Positions 1-7,013 are shown, counted from the stretch's first letter. The stretch is 10,200 bases of DNA from an uncultured Erysipelotrichaceae bacterium (GCA_937957895.1 CALFEZ010000076.1:1-10200); one strand, 5' to 3'. Made by a program: numbers and translations. Notes: generated by a model from the sequence alone, not told the origin.

Positions 1-47
1 ATCGTCCAATCATGATTATCTTTTTTATGTTTCCACATCCGCACCAC

Positions 48-73
48 AAAAAAACCTACTATTTAGCAGGTTT
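48..73 (-). terminator. Rho-independent terminator of tRNA-Leu
   Basis: Read on the minus strand, AAACCTGCT (73-65) pairs with AGTAGGTTT (60-52) across an AAAT loop, giving nine pairs with one G-U. A run of Ts follows (54-48). It lies 12 nt after the CCA of tRNA-Leu and is the obvious end of that transcript. Confidence 0.85.
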
Positions 74-85
74 CTGTGTATACTT

Positions 86-170
86 TGGTGCGGATGAAGG
101 GACTCGAACCCCCACGCACGAAGGCGCTTGATCCTAAGTCAAGTGCGTCTGCCAATTTCGCCACATCCGC
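86..170 (-). tRNA. tRNA-Leu (anticodon UAG)
   Basis: This tRNA delivers leucine at CUA and other CUN codons. The minus-strand acceptor strand GCGGATG (170-164) pairs perfectly with CATCCGC (96-90), followed by discriminator A and an encoded CCA (88-86). The anticodon stem CTTGA/TCAAG closes a seven-base loop CTTAGGA, giving anticodon TAG. A long variable arm (class II tRNA) and the T-arm GGTTCGAGTCC support leucine identity. Its length is 85 nt. It has its own promoter immediately upstream and a terminator immediately downstream, so it is probably transcribed alone, with possible read-through from the HAD phosphatase gene. Confidence 0.96.
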
Positions 171-181
171 AGGGCTTTTTT

Positions 182-210
182 ATTATAACAGTGATATCCC
201 CCAAATTCAA
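182..210 (-). promoter_or_regulatory. Promoter of tRNA-Leu
   Basis: The -35 element TTGAAT (210-205), a spacer of exactly 17 bp and a perfect -10 TATAAT (187-182) are present. TG one base before the -10 makes it an extended -10. The predicted start is near 175, about five bases before the mature tRNA end. There is no hairpin between it and the stop codon of the upstream phosphatase gene at 223. Confidence 0.8.
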
Positions 211-222
211 TAGCATTTTACC

Positions 223-984
223 TCAAATCTCGGACTCTTCCATGACATGGTAAAGGGCTTTTCCAACATTGTCGAAACACATGCGTGCCCGCTGGATCAC
301 CTCTTCTTCACCACTGCATATGGCAAACCCGTCAAAGCCTTTGATCATCGGGATGTCGTTGAAAGAATCCCCGATCACATAGGTTTTAGCGTGAAGATTT
401 TTGATCCGTTTGTATTGGATGATGCCGTTTTTCTTGGTGACACCGTAGTTGAGGATGTCGACATAATTGTAGAAATGGTATGCACGGATCTCGTCGTAGT
501 ACTTTTCATTCAAAAACAACGCAAACTTTTTGGCCTGCTCATCTTCTTGGAACTTCACGAAGATACCCACTGCCCGTTCATTGACCAAAAACTTGTCCAT
601 ATCCACAAAACTGATGTCCGGATGGGAACGATTGTTGAGGCGATCATGCAAACCGACGTTGATCCCGTCGCTGATGCCATAGTAGAGCACTTCTTCTTTG
701 GGAAGCAGGTCGATGATCTCGTGGACTTTGGTAAAGTCCATGAAATGATGAAACAAAAAACTATCATGCTCATCCACGGCCACACTGCCGTTGTTGCCGA
801 TCAGAAAATCGACCGGGATGTCATAGATCCGTACCTGGTTTTTTATCGATTCAAGTGATCGACCAGTGGCGATCCCAAAAAGATGCCCTTTTTCTCTAAA
901 CAGCTTTATGGCGTCTAGAGTTTCTTGATCGACCGTATCATTGATATGCAACGTTCCATCAAAATCCGAAACAAACAATAGCAT
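223..984 (-). CDS. Cof-type HAD-IIB family sugar/phosphate hydrolase
   Basis: A cytosolic, Mg-dependent phosphatase of the HAD superfamily, Cof/YidA-like (HAD-IIB) branch. Members dephosphorylate sugar phosphates, nucleotides or similar small phosphoesters; the substrate cannot be read from the sequence. All four motifs are present: the nucleophile motif D7-F-D9-G-T, motif II Thr40 in GIATGRS, motif III Lys184/185 in GVTKKNG, and motif IV GDSFND (205-210). The type IIB cap lies between motifs II and III (about residues 83-180). At 253 aa it is a normal length and looks intact. I chose the ATG at 984 over the GTG at 996 because a GTGAGG ribosome binding site lies six bases upstream of it. The gene starts downstream of the CBS-ACT terminator with a weak -10-like TATAGT (1006-1001), so it probably has its own promoter. 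No terminator precedes tRNA-Leu. Confidence 0.92.
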   Translation of the reverse strand: MLLFVSDFDGTLHINDTVDQETLDAIKLFREKGHLFGIATGRSLESIKNQVRIYDIPVDFLIGNNGSVAVDEHDSFLFHHFMDFTKVHEIIDLLPKEEVLYYGISDGINVGLHDRLNNRSHPDISFVDMDKFLVNERAVGIFVKFQEDEQAKKFALFLNEKYYDEIRAYHFYNYVDILNYGVTKKNGIIQYKRIKNLHAKTYVIGDSFNDIPMIKGFDGFAICSGEEEVIQRARMCFDNVGKALYHVMEESEI

Positions 985-1020
985 AATACACCTCACTTGT
1001 ACTATATTACACCATTTGAT

Positions 1021-1049
1021 AAAAATAAGACAGTGTGTTCCACTGTCTT
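1021..1049 (-). terminator. Terminator of the liv / CBS-ACT operon
   Basis: A perfect 9-bp stem AAGACAGTG/CACTGTCTT (1027-1035 with 1041-1049) and a five-base loop are followed on the minus strand by ATTTTTAT. It starts two bases after the stop codon of the CBS-ACT gene and ends the operon. Confidence 0.85.
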
Positions 1050-1051
1050 GT

Positions 1052-1684
1052 TTATCGGATGGAAATGACTTTGAGTCCTTTGGATGTCAGAAGCTCCATA
1101 AGAAATGCATGATCCACCTCATCGCATCGAATGACCACTTCGGTCGTCCCATTGCGATGAGCGACCAAATGCGACATGTTGATGTTGGCTTCTAAAAAGA
1201 TGGTTGCCAGTTCAGCCATGATGCCTGGTCGATCTACCTCAAACTCTACGACCAGTCGCGTTCCCTTTTGATGATATCCCATGATCGAAACAAAGGATTT
1301 CAATATGTCACTGGTGGTGATGATTCCGACGATCTTGTTTTCGTCTTCGACCACCGGCAAACACCCCACATCGTTATCTTCCATGATGTTGGCTGCTTCC
1401 TCGATCAATGCCTGTGGTGTGGTAGTAAACACCTTTTTGAGCATGATGTCTTTGATCTTGGTTTTTGAAAGCAGATAGTTCATTTCATGGATGCTCAAGG
1501 TAGAGGCATTGGATGGTGTATTTTTAAGTACCACTCCTTCGGTGACCAATCCGACAAGCCGTCCATCTTCCACGACCGGGATCCGATGAAGATGATGCTC
1601 TTGCATCAGATCCAACACTTCCGAGATGGTTTGATACGGATCGACCGTGATGATGTCCGTGGTCATTTTGTTTACGACGTACAT
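1052..1684 (-). CDS. CBS-CBS-ACT domain protein, AcuB-like
   Basis: A 210-aa cytosolic regulatory protein with no catalytic domain. It has two CBS motifs, about residues 1-55 (HRIPVVEDGRLVGLVTEG) and 77-135 (GCLPVVEDENKIVGIITTSDIL), then an ACT domain at about 143-210 containing DRPGIMAEL. CBS pairs usually bind adenine nucleotides and ACT domains usually bind amino acids. This CBS-CBS-ACT layout and length match Bacillus AcuB. The first CBS repeat has TEGVV where TDRDL is typical. The start is the ATG at 1684, preceded by GGGAGGG five bases upstream; an in-frame ATG at 1705 lies inside livF and has no such site. It follows the livF stop by one base, so it is the last gene of the liv operon. 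A role in sensing imported amino acid or energy state for the transporter is inferred from this position only. Confidence 0.9.
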   Translation of the reverse strand: MYVVNKMTTDIITVDPYQTISEVLDLMQEHHLHRIPVVEDGRLVGLVTEGVVLKNTPSNASTLSIHEMNYLLSKTKIKDIMLKKVFTTTPQALIEEAANIMEDNDVGCLPVVEDENKIVGIITTSDILKSFVSIMGYHQKGTRLVVEFEVDRPGIMAELATIFLEANINMSHLVAHRNGTTEVVIRCDEVDHAFLMELLTSKGLKVISIR

Positions 1685-1685
1685 G

Positions 1686-2396
1686 TTACCCTCCCAAATA
1701 TACACGAGCGACTTCTTCGCTCTTTAACAGCGTTAACCCAGGTCCTTCCATGACGATGGATCCGGTTTCCAATACATAGGCATAGTCAGCGACCTTGAGT
1801 GCCTGCATGGCATTTTGTTCGACCAGCAGGATGGTGGTTCCTTGTTGGTTGATCTCTTTGATGATCTCAAAGATCTCACGAACCAACAGCGGTGCCAATC
1901 CCATGCTTGGCTCATCCAAAAGCAGAAGCTTGGGTCGTGCCATCAGTGCCCGTGAGATCGCCAGCATCTGCTGCTCTCCCCCTGAAAGGGTAGCCGCATC
2001 CTGGTTGCGACGTTGATACAGGATGTTGAATCGTTGATAGATCTTTTGAAGATCTTCTTTGAACTCTGCTTTGTTTTTGCTGAGATAGCCTCCCATCTGC
2101 AAATTCTCATACACACTCAATCCGGCAAAGATCCTTCTGCCTTCGGGAACATGGACCAATCCTTTTTTGGGAAGGTCTTCCGGTGGGGTTTTGCTGATGT
2201 CTTCACCCTTGAAGTGGATCGTTCCGTTTTGTTGTTTGATCAGTCCGCTGATTGTACGTAACAGCGTGGTCTTGCCGGCTCCGTTAGAGCCGATCAATGA
2301 CACGATCTGTCCTTGTTGTACTTCGATGTTGACTTGTTTGAGTGCCTGGATGACACCGTAGAATACATCCAGGTTTTCGATTTTGAGCATGCTCAT
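1686..2396 (-). CDS. livF: Branched-chain amino acid ABC transporter ATP-binding protein LivF
   Basis: One of the two ATPases of a LivFGHMJ-type importer, acting at the cytoplasmic face of the membrane with LivG. Walker A is GSNGAGKT (36-43), the Q-loop region precedes VPEGRRIF (83-90, a typical LivF segment), the signature is LSGGEQQ (137-143), and Walker B is LLLLDEP (157-163). The switch position reads VEQN (192-195), with Gln in place of His, which is normal for LivF. It is 236 aa, the family length. The start at 2396 forms an ATGA overlap with the livG stop and has GGGAGAAG upstream. A longer frame reaching 2504 lies wholly inside livG and is not credible. The substrate class (branched-chain or other hydrophobic amino acids) is set by LivJ and not by this subunit. 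Confidence 0.95.
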   Translation of the reverse strand: MSMLKIENLDVFYGVIQALKQVNIEVQQGQIVSLIGSNGAGKTTLLRTISGLIKQQNGTIHFKGEDISKTPPEDLPKKGLVHVPEGRRIFAGLSVYENLQMGGYLSKNKAEFKEDLQKIYQRFNILYQRRNQDAATLSGGEQQMLAISRALMARPKLLLLDEPSMGLAPLLVREIFEIIKEINQQGTTILLVEQNAMQALKVADYAYVLETGSIVMEGPGLTLLKSEEVARVYLGG

Positions 2397-3166
2397 TCTT
2401 CTTCTCCCAAATAGGCTTCGATCACTCTTGGATCGTTTTTGATCTGTGTCGGTGTGCCTGAAGCGATCAACTTCCCATAATCCAAGACAAAGATCTTTTC
2501 GCATATTTTCATGACCAAGGACATGTCATGTTCGATCAAAACGATCGTCAGATCCATCTTCTTACGGATGGAAGCGATAAAGCTGGTTAGTTCCTGTGTT
2601 TCCTGAGGATTCATGCCGGCAGCCGGTTCATCCAAAAACAAGAGTTTGCTTCCGGTCGCCAATGCTCTGGCGATCTCAAGTTGACGTTGTTTGCCATAAG
2701 GCAGATTCTTTGCTTTTTCCTGTGCCAGTTTATCGAGTGAGACCATGGCCAGTATCTGCAATGCTTTTTGATGGATCGTGTGTTCTGCTTCATGGAAGAC
2801 GCCCAAATGTGAAAGCGATCCAATCAAACCATATTCCACTTGCTGATTCATGGCGATCTTGATGTTGTCGAGCACGGTCAACTCCTTGAAAAGGCGGATG
2901 TTCTGAAAGGTTCGTGCCACCCCGATCTGTGCGATCTGGTGAGGCTTTTTGTCACTTAAAAGGATATCGACATCTTTATGCAACCAGACTTTCCCATTTG
3001 AAGGAGCATATACCCCGGTTAGCACATTGAACAAGGTGGTTTTACCGGCTCCGTTGGGTCCGATCAATCCGATCAGACTGCCCTTTTCCACATTGAAAGA
3101 CACATTGGAGACGGCCATCAAACCACCGAAGCTTTTGCTTATTTTCTCGATCCGTAACAAACTCAT
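2393..3166 (-). CDS. livG: Branched-chain amino acid ABC transporter ATP-binding protein LivG
   Basis: The second ATPase of the importer, 257 aa. Visible motifs are Walker A GPNGAGKT (36-43), the characteristic LivG stretch VARTFQNIRLF (83-93, containing the Q-loop Gln88), signature LPYGKQ (155-160; Tyr for Ser is common in LivG), Walker B LLFLDEP (175-181) and the switch His213 in IEHD. The longer helical insert after the Q-loop separates it from LivF. The start ATG at 3166 overlaps the livM stop as ATGA, and AAAGGAGA lies eight bases upstream. It overlaps the start of livF by 4 bp. The spacing implies translational coupling and matched subunit levels. Confidence 0.95.
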   Translation of the reverse strand: MSLLRIEKISKSFGGLMAVSNVSFNVEKGSLIGLIGPNGAGKTTLFNVLTGVYAPSNGKVWLHKDVDILLSDKKPHQIAQIGVARTFQNIRLFKELTVLDNIKIAMNQQVEYGLIGSLSHLGVFHEAEHTIHQKALQILAMVSLDKLAQEKAKNLPYGKQRQLEIARALATGSKLLFLDEPAAGMNPQETQELTSFIASIRKKMDLTIVLIEHDMSLVMKICEKIFVLDYGKLIASGTPTQIKNDPRVIEAYLGEEE

Positions 3167-4146
3167 GCCGGTTTCTCCTTTCGTCTGGTCAATCGTTGGA
3201 TGCCTCTGATCAGGTCATCCTTGATGGTAAAGATGGTCACTTCACGATCACCAAAGAGTCCTTTGGGTCGAAAGATCATAACCAGTACCAAAATGGCAGC
3301 ATAGATGATCGCTCTTAGTTCGCCATAAGGTTGAAGCAAGGTGTTGGTGATGCCGATAAAGATGGCTGCAACGATCGATCCACTCAATGATCCCATGCCA
3401 CCAAACACCACGATGATCAGGATGTTGATGGAGGTGTTGATGCCAAAGGTTTCCGGTTTGACGACATAGTAGGTCGTTGCATAAAGCGCTCCGGCTACCG
3501 ATGCCATGACGGCACCCAGCATAAAGGCGATCACTTTGTATTTGACAGGGTTGACACCCAAAGATTCGGCAGCGATCTCATCCTCACGGATGGCGATGCA
3601 CGCTCTGCCGGTAGCGGAATTTTTGAAATTGGATGCCACGATGATGGCTAAAACGACAAACACAAACATCAATGGCCAACTGATCAGATGAGGAATGTTG
3701 CTGATGCCACGGGCTCCTTCGGTGATCTTCATGTTCAATATGATGATCCGAATGATTTCTCCGACCCCAAGAGTGGCAATGGCCAGATAGTCTCCCTTGA
3801 GTTTAAGAGTTGGCATGGCCACCACAAATGAGACCACCAAGGTGATCACAAAACCGATCGCCATCCCGGCAAACAAACCCGAAAGAGAAGGATCCTCTCG
3901 CAGCATGATGGCTGCACTGTACGCTCCGATCGACATGAATCCGGCATGTCCCAAAGAGAGTTGACCAGTGATGCCGATGATGATATTGAGGCTGACCCCC
4001 AAAATGATATAGATACTGATCCAATACATCATAAAGCGATAGTGAGGAGTGATGATCCGCATCTGGATCAAGACTTGGATCAAGATGAACACTCCGATCG
4101 CAAACAATACCCAAAGCAGGTTTTTCTTTGAAAAGAGAGCAGTCAT
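3163..4146 (-). CDS. livM: Branched-chain amino acid ABC transporter permease LivM
   Basis: A polytopic inner-membrane permease subunit of 327 aa that pairs with LivH to form the translocation path. The N-terminal half has several hydrophobic segments, the family motif SLGHAGFMSIGAY (about 65-77) and alternating helices through to residue 300. The cytoplasmic coupling loop AIREDEIAAESLGVNPVKYK fits the EAA-like loop that contacts the ATPases. The charged C-terminal tail (about 300-327) is cytoplasmic. The start ATG at 4146 has AAGGAG ten bases upstream and follows the livH stop by one base. The stop overlaps livG by 4 bp. Family assignment is firm; the transported amino acid is not determined by the sequence. 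Confidence 0.94.
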   Translation of the reverse strand: MTALFSKKNLLWVLFAIGVFILIQVLIQMRIITPHYRFMMYWISIYIILGVSLNIIIGITGQLSLGHAGFMSIGAYSAAIMLREDPSLSGLFAGMAIGFVITLVVSFVVAMPTLKLKGDYLAIATLGVGEIIRIIILNMKITEGARGISNIPHLISWPLMFVFVVLAIIVASNFKNSATGRACIAIREDEIAAESLGVNPVKYKVIAFMLGAVMASVAGALYATTYYVVKPETFGINTSINILIIVVFGGMGSLSGSIVAAIFIGITNTLLQPYGELRAIIYAAILVLVMIFRPKGLFGDREVTIFTIKDDLIRGIQRLTRRKEKPA

Positions 4147-4147
4147 A

Positions 4148-5026
4148 TCACACTTTCTCCTTTTCGTTTTTACCCAGCAACCCGCTTGGTTTGACCAGCA
4201 GGATGATGATCAGGATAGCAAATACCACGGCATCTTTGTATAAGGTGCTGCCATATCCGGCAACGTAAGTTTCGATCAGACCGATCGAAAAGCCACCGAT
4301 CATGGCTCCGGGAATGATCCCGATACCACCAAAAACTGCTGCCACAAACGCCTTCAAACCGGGGGTAAAGCCCATAAACGGGAATACCCTAATATAGTAT
4401 AGACCCACCATGATGCCGGCCGCAGCCGCAAGGGCACTGCCGATGGCAAAAGTCATGGTGATGATGTTGTTGACGTTGATGCCCATCAAAGCCGCTGCGT
4501 CTTTATCGACTGAAACGGCTCTCATGGCTCTTCCCAGCTTGGTCTTTTTGACAAGCAACTGCAATCCGATCATCAACAAGATCGATACCACAAAGATGAT
4601 CATCTGGATCAAGTTGACGCGCAGTCCAAAAAAGACGAACACTTGGTTGTTGATGACTTGCGGAAAGGCATAGATCCTGGCACCCATGATGCGCAGCATC
4701 AGGTTTTGGATCAGAAACGATACCCCGATGGCAGTGATCAAGGCAGCGATGCGACTGGAGTTGCGCAGTGGTTTGTAAGCCACGCGCTCGATGACGACAC
4801 CCAAGATCGCCGTCAATACCATCGACAACACAAAGGCAGCATAAAAAGGAAGCCCCAGCATCGTGATGCCCAGCATCCCCATATAAGCACCAAACATGAA
4901 AATCTCACCATGAGCGAAGTTGATCAGTTTGATGATGCCATAGACCATGGTGTATCCCAGTGCGATCAGGGCATAAATGCTCCCGATGGATAATCCGTTG
5001 ATCGTCTGTTGTAAAAATTGCGTCAT
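4148..5026 (-). CDS. livH: Branched-chain amino acid ABC transporter permease LivH
   Basis: A membrane permease of 292 aa, the partner of LivM. It carries the family-typical N-terminus NGLSIGSIYALIALGYTMVYG and LINFAHGEIFMFGAY, about eight hydrophobic segments, and the coupling loop RAMRAVSVDKDAAALMGIN (about 172-190). The C-terminus LLVKPSGLLGK is also typical. The start ATG at 5026 is preceded by GAGGGAGA six bases upstream. It is separated from livJ by 67 bp containing a strong hairpin, while the genes after it are packed without gaps. This suggests that the receptor is made in excess over the membrane complex. Confidence 0.95.
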   Translation of the reverse strand: MTQFLQQTINGLSIGSIYALIALGYTMVYGIIKLINFAHGEIFMFGAYMGMLGITMLGLPFYAAFVLSMVLTAILGVVIERVAYKPLRNSSRIAALITAIGVSFLIQNLMLRIMGARIYAFPQVINNQVFVFFGLRVNLIQMIIFVVSILLMIGLQLLVKKTKLGRAMRAVSVDKDAAALMGINVNNIITMTFAIGSALAAAAGIMVGLYYIRVFPFMGFTPGLKAFVAAVFGGIGIIPGAMIGGFSIGLIETYVAGYGSTLYKDAVVFAILIIILLVKPSGLLGKNEKEKV

Positions 5027-5041
5027 GCTTTCTCCCTCATA

Positions 5042-5075
5042 TCAAACAAACAGGTGAAGTTGCCTTCACCTGTTT
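5042..5075 (-). terminator. Intercistronic hairpin between livJ and livH
   Basis: A perfect 12-bp stem AAACAGGTGAAG/CTTCACCTGTTT (5048-5059 with 5064-5075) is capped, in the transcript, by a GCAA (GNRA) tetraloop. It is followed on the minus strand by GTTTGATAT, so the U-tract is short and interrupted. It could be a leaky terminator or a stem that protects the upstream livJ mRNA from 3' exonucleases. Either would raise livJ output relative to livHMGF. Confidence 0.75.
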
Positions 5076-5093
5076 ACACTATCTGACTCTTGA

Positions 5094-6242
5094 TCAAGGC
5101 TCCACGATCACTGCCGAAGATTGCTGGCCGTTGGTAAGCTTGATGACGACCGCTGACTTGACAGGATTGTTCAATTCATTAAAAGTGATGGTACCGGTCA
5201 CACCGACATATGCCTGGGTAGCTGCCAAGGCATCACGGATGGCTTTGGTATCTTCCGATCCGGCTGCTTCAATGGCCGCTGCCAGCACATATACGGAATC
5301 GTATGCCAGTGCAGACAAAGCATTCGGTGCTTCGTTGAATTTGGCTGTGTAAGCGTTGATGAACTTGACGACATGGGCTTCTTCAAGCAATGTCGAGAAG
5401 TGGTTGACGAAGTAAACATCATTGACATTTGCTGCTCCACCGGCAAGATCATTGAAATCCGGTGTGTCAAATCCGTCTGGTCCTAGTACCGGAACGGTGA
5501 TGCCCGTAGAACGAGCTTGATTGTAGATCAATCCACCTCGTTCGGCATAGTCTGTAACGACCAACACATCAAAGTCAAGGGCAGCGATCGTTGTTAAAAT
5601 GGCATTGAAATCTGTGTCTTCATCGACATAGGTCGAAACGTTGACGACAGTACCACCGTTTTTAACAAACTGATCCTGGAAGCTTTCTGCCAATCCCGTG
5701 GAATAATCCGACGATGAGCTGTACATGACCACGGCTCTGGTCGCTTCTAGTTCCGTAACCGCAAAGTTTGCTAACACCAATCCTTGGAATGGATCGAGGA
5801 AACATCCTCTGAATACCCATGGATTGACCTGAGTGCCATCCATGGTGACCATCGCATTGGTCGCCGAAGGTGTGAAGTTGACAACTTCATATTGCTTGGC
5901 GATCGGTCCGACTGCCAATGAAGGAGCGGATGTCGTCGGACCCAACATGGCTACGACACCATCCTGAGTAGCGAAGCGGATCGCATTTTCAACAGCCTTG
6001 GCTGTATCATAGGCATTGTCATAAAAAACAAACTCTAAATCTTTCCCCAAAACTCCTCCGGCAGCGTTGATTTCTTCAAGAGCCAACTCCATGCCCTTAC
6101 GCTCCGGGATCCCATATACGGACACTGGACCAGTCAACTCGAGGTTGACCCCGATCTTGATCGTGTCGGATGACGGACTACATCCCGTCAACATGGACCC
6201 TGCTAAGACCGCAATGGTCAATAGTCCCAATAGCTTTTTCAT
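5094..6242 (-). CDS. livJ: Substrate-binding lipoprotein of the liv ABC transporter
   Basis: Extracytoplasmic receptor that captures branched-chain or related amino acids and hands them to LivHM. It is a 382-aa peripla_BP_6-type protein. The signal peptide is MKKLLGLLTIAVLAGSM, with lipobox LTGC and the lipidated Cys at residue 21. The mature part begins IKIGVNLELTGPVSVYG, followed by KGMELALEEINAAGGVLGK, LGPTTSAPSLA (ligand-contacting loop) and LGPDGFDTPDF, all typical of the family. The start at 6242 is set by GGGAGGAGA just upstream; the longer frame to 6368 would run through the promoter and lose the signal peptide. It is the first gene of the operon, behind a good promoter and in front of a hairpin, as expected for the most abundant component. 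The exact ligand is uncertain. Confidence 0.95.
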   Translation of the reverse strand: MKKLLGLLTIAVLAGSMLTGCSPSSDTIKIGVNLELTGPVSVYGIPERKGMELALEEINAAGGVLGKDLEFVFYDNAYDTAKAVENAIRFATQDGVVAMLGPTTSAPSLAVGPIAKQYEVVNFTPSATNAMVTMDGTQVNPWVFRGCFLDPFQGLVLANFAVTELEATRAVVMYSSSSDYSTGLAESFQDQFVKNGGTVVNVSTYVDEDTDFNAILTTIAALDFDVLVVTDYAERGGLIYNQARSTGITVPVLGPDGFDTPDFNDLAGGAANVNDVYFVNHFSTLLEEAHVVKFINAYTAKFNEAPNALSALAYDSVYVLAAAIEAAGSEDTKAIRDALAATQAYVGVTGTITFNELNNPVKSAVVIKLTNGQQSSAVIVEP

Positions 6243-6272
6243 TGTTCTCCTCCCAATGTGTAATATGAAGTG

Positions 6273-6301
6273 ATTGTATATGAAAATTGGGTGAAAATCA
6301 A
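6273..6301 (-). promoter_or_regulatory. Promoter of the liv operon
   Basis: The -35 TTGATT (6301-6296), a 17-bp spacer and the -10 TACAAT (6278-6273) are read on the minus strand. The expected start is near 6266, leaving a leader of about 24 nt before the livJ ATG. That is too short for a T-box or attenuator, so control is likely at initiation. Confidence 0.7.
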
Positions 6302-6310
6302 TACTTGAGT

Positions 6311-6329
6311 TACATTTGTTACGAATGTA
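6311..6329. promoter_or_regulatory. Near-perfect palindrome upstream of the liv promoter (candidate operator)
   Basis: TACATTTGTTACGAATGTA is a 19-bp palindrome centred on 6320. Eight of nine pairs match and the ninth is T/G. It ends about ten bases upstream of the -35 element, a usual position for an activator or a looping repressor. The cognate regulator is not in the window. Confidence 0.5.
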
Positions 6330-6380
6330 TGAAATTAGTTGCAAAGGTATTGAAAAACATATCATCAATTCGGTGAGAGT

Positions 6381-6974
6381 CTATATATCAACTTGGTCTT
6401 TGTCAAGGTGATCAGAAAGTCTCATGATCCAATAAAAGCTCACAAGAAACATGATTCGCTGCAAGATACCCATGATCGACGGAAACATGAACATCATCCA
6501 TGAAAGCAACGACGCAAACACACCAAGGACGATCGCCATGACCTTCACCTGCTTTGTTGTGTTTTCAAACAGCAATGTTACACACGACATCACAAACGAA
6601 AACCCGACCACACTGGCAAACAAAGAGTGCAGCTGATCTTGAAGCAGATCGAACTCGACCCCCTCGATGATCGGTCGATGACGAAACAGCGCTGTCATGA
6701 TAAGTCCCAATCCAAACACGATCAACATTGTTGTGGTGAATTTATAGTTATTAAATAGGGACGATACTCGAATGATCGTTGCCACTCCCAATAACACAAA
6801 CACGACATTCATCACCCAGGCATGTGGGGCTTGTTGTGCGCCAAGATGGCTGGTGGTGTTGGCGATGATCGAATAGCTTTCAACACTGAAAAAAGGAAGC
6901 AAAAACATAACGAGGATCATCAGCACATATACCCAAAACATTGCTTTCTTTTTTACTTTGCTCCATGTTGTCAT
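6381..6974 (-). CDS. DUF998 family integral membrane protein
   Basis: A 197-aa protein with six predicted membrane segments at about 11-29, 52-70, 80-97, 115-136, 144-163 and 165-184, with a positive N-terminus (KVKKK) and a charged C-terminal tail. The segment between helices 1 and 2, with SHLGAQQAPHAW followed by MN, resembles the conserved N-terminal motif of DUF998 (PF06197). That family has no established function. The start ATG at 6974 has AGGGAGA seven bases upstream. It is transcribed away from a small lipoprotein gene and ends about 80 bp upstream of the liv promoter. I see no clear terminator after it, so some read-through into livJ is possible. A -10-like TATAAT (7005-7000) precedes it, with no convincing -35. 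Confidence 0.75.
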   Translation of the reverse strand: MTTWSKVKKKAMFWVYVLMILVMFLLPFFSVESYSIIANTTSHLGAQQAPHAWVMNVVFVLLGVATIIRVSSLFNNYKFTTTMLIVFGLGLIMTALFRHRPIIEGVEFDLLQDQLHSLFASVVGFSFVMSCVTLLFENTTKQVKVMAIVLGVFASLLSWMMFMFPSIMGILQRIMFLVSFYWIMRLSDHLDKDQVDI

Positions 6975-7013
6975 CAGTCTTCTCCCTATGGATGCATATA
7001 TTATAAAAGAATA

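Noticed and set aside
1..13. Possible minus-strand gene start (ATG at 13-11) at the left edge
   Set aside because: Only four codons are visible and there is no convincing ribosome binding site, so nothing can be supported.
247..858. A 203-codon open frame on the plus strand opposite the HAD phosphatase
   Set aside because: The minus-strand frame has all four HAD motifs; this one has no ribosome binding site and no recognisable motif, and is its antisense shadow.
2397..2504. N-terminal extension of livF into livG
   Set aside because: The extension is out-of-frame livG sequence; the ATG at 2396 has a ribosome binding site and begins at the normal LivF N-terminus.
6243..6266. T-box or other leader riboswitch before livJ
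   Set aside because: The predicted leader is only about 24 nt and holds no specifier stem or antiterminator.
6243..6368. N-terminal extension of livJ
   Set aside because: It would place coding sequence over the promoter and palindrome and put 42 residues before a perfect lipoprotein signal peptide.
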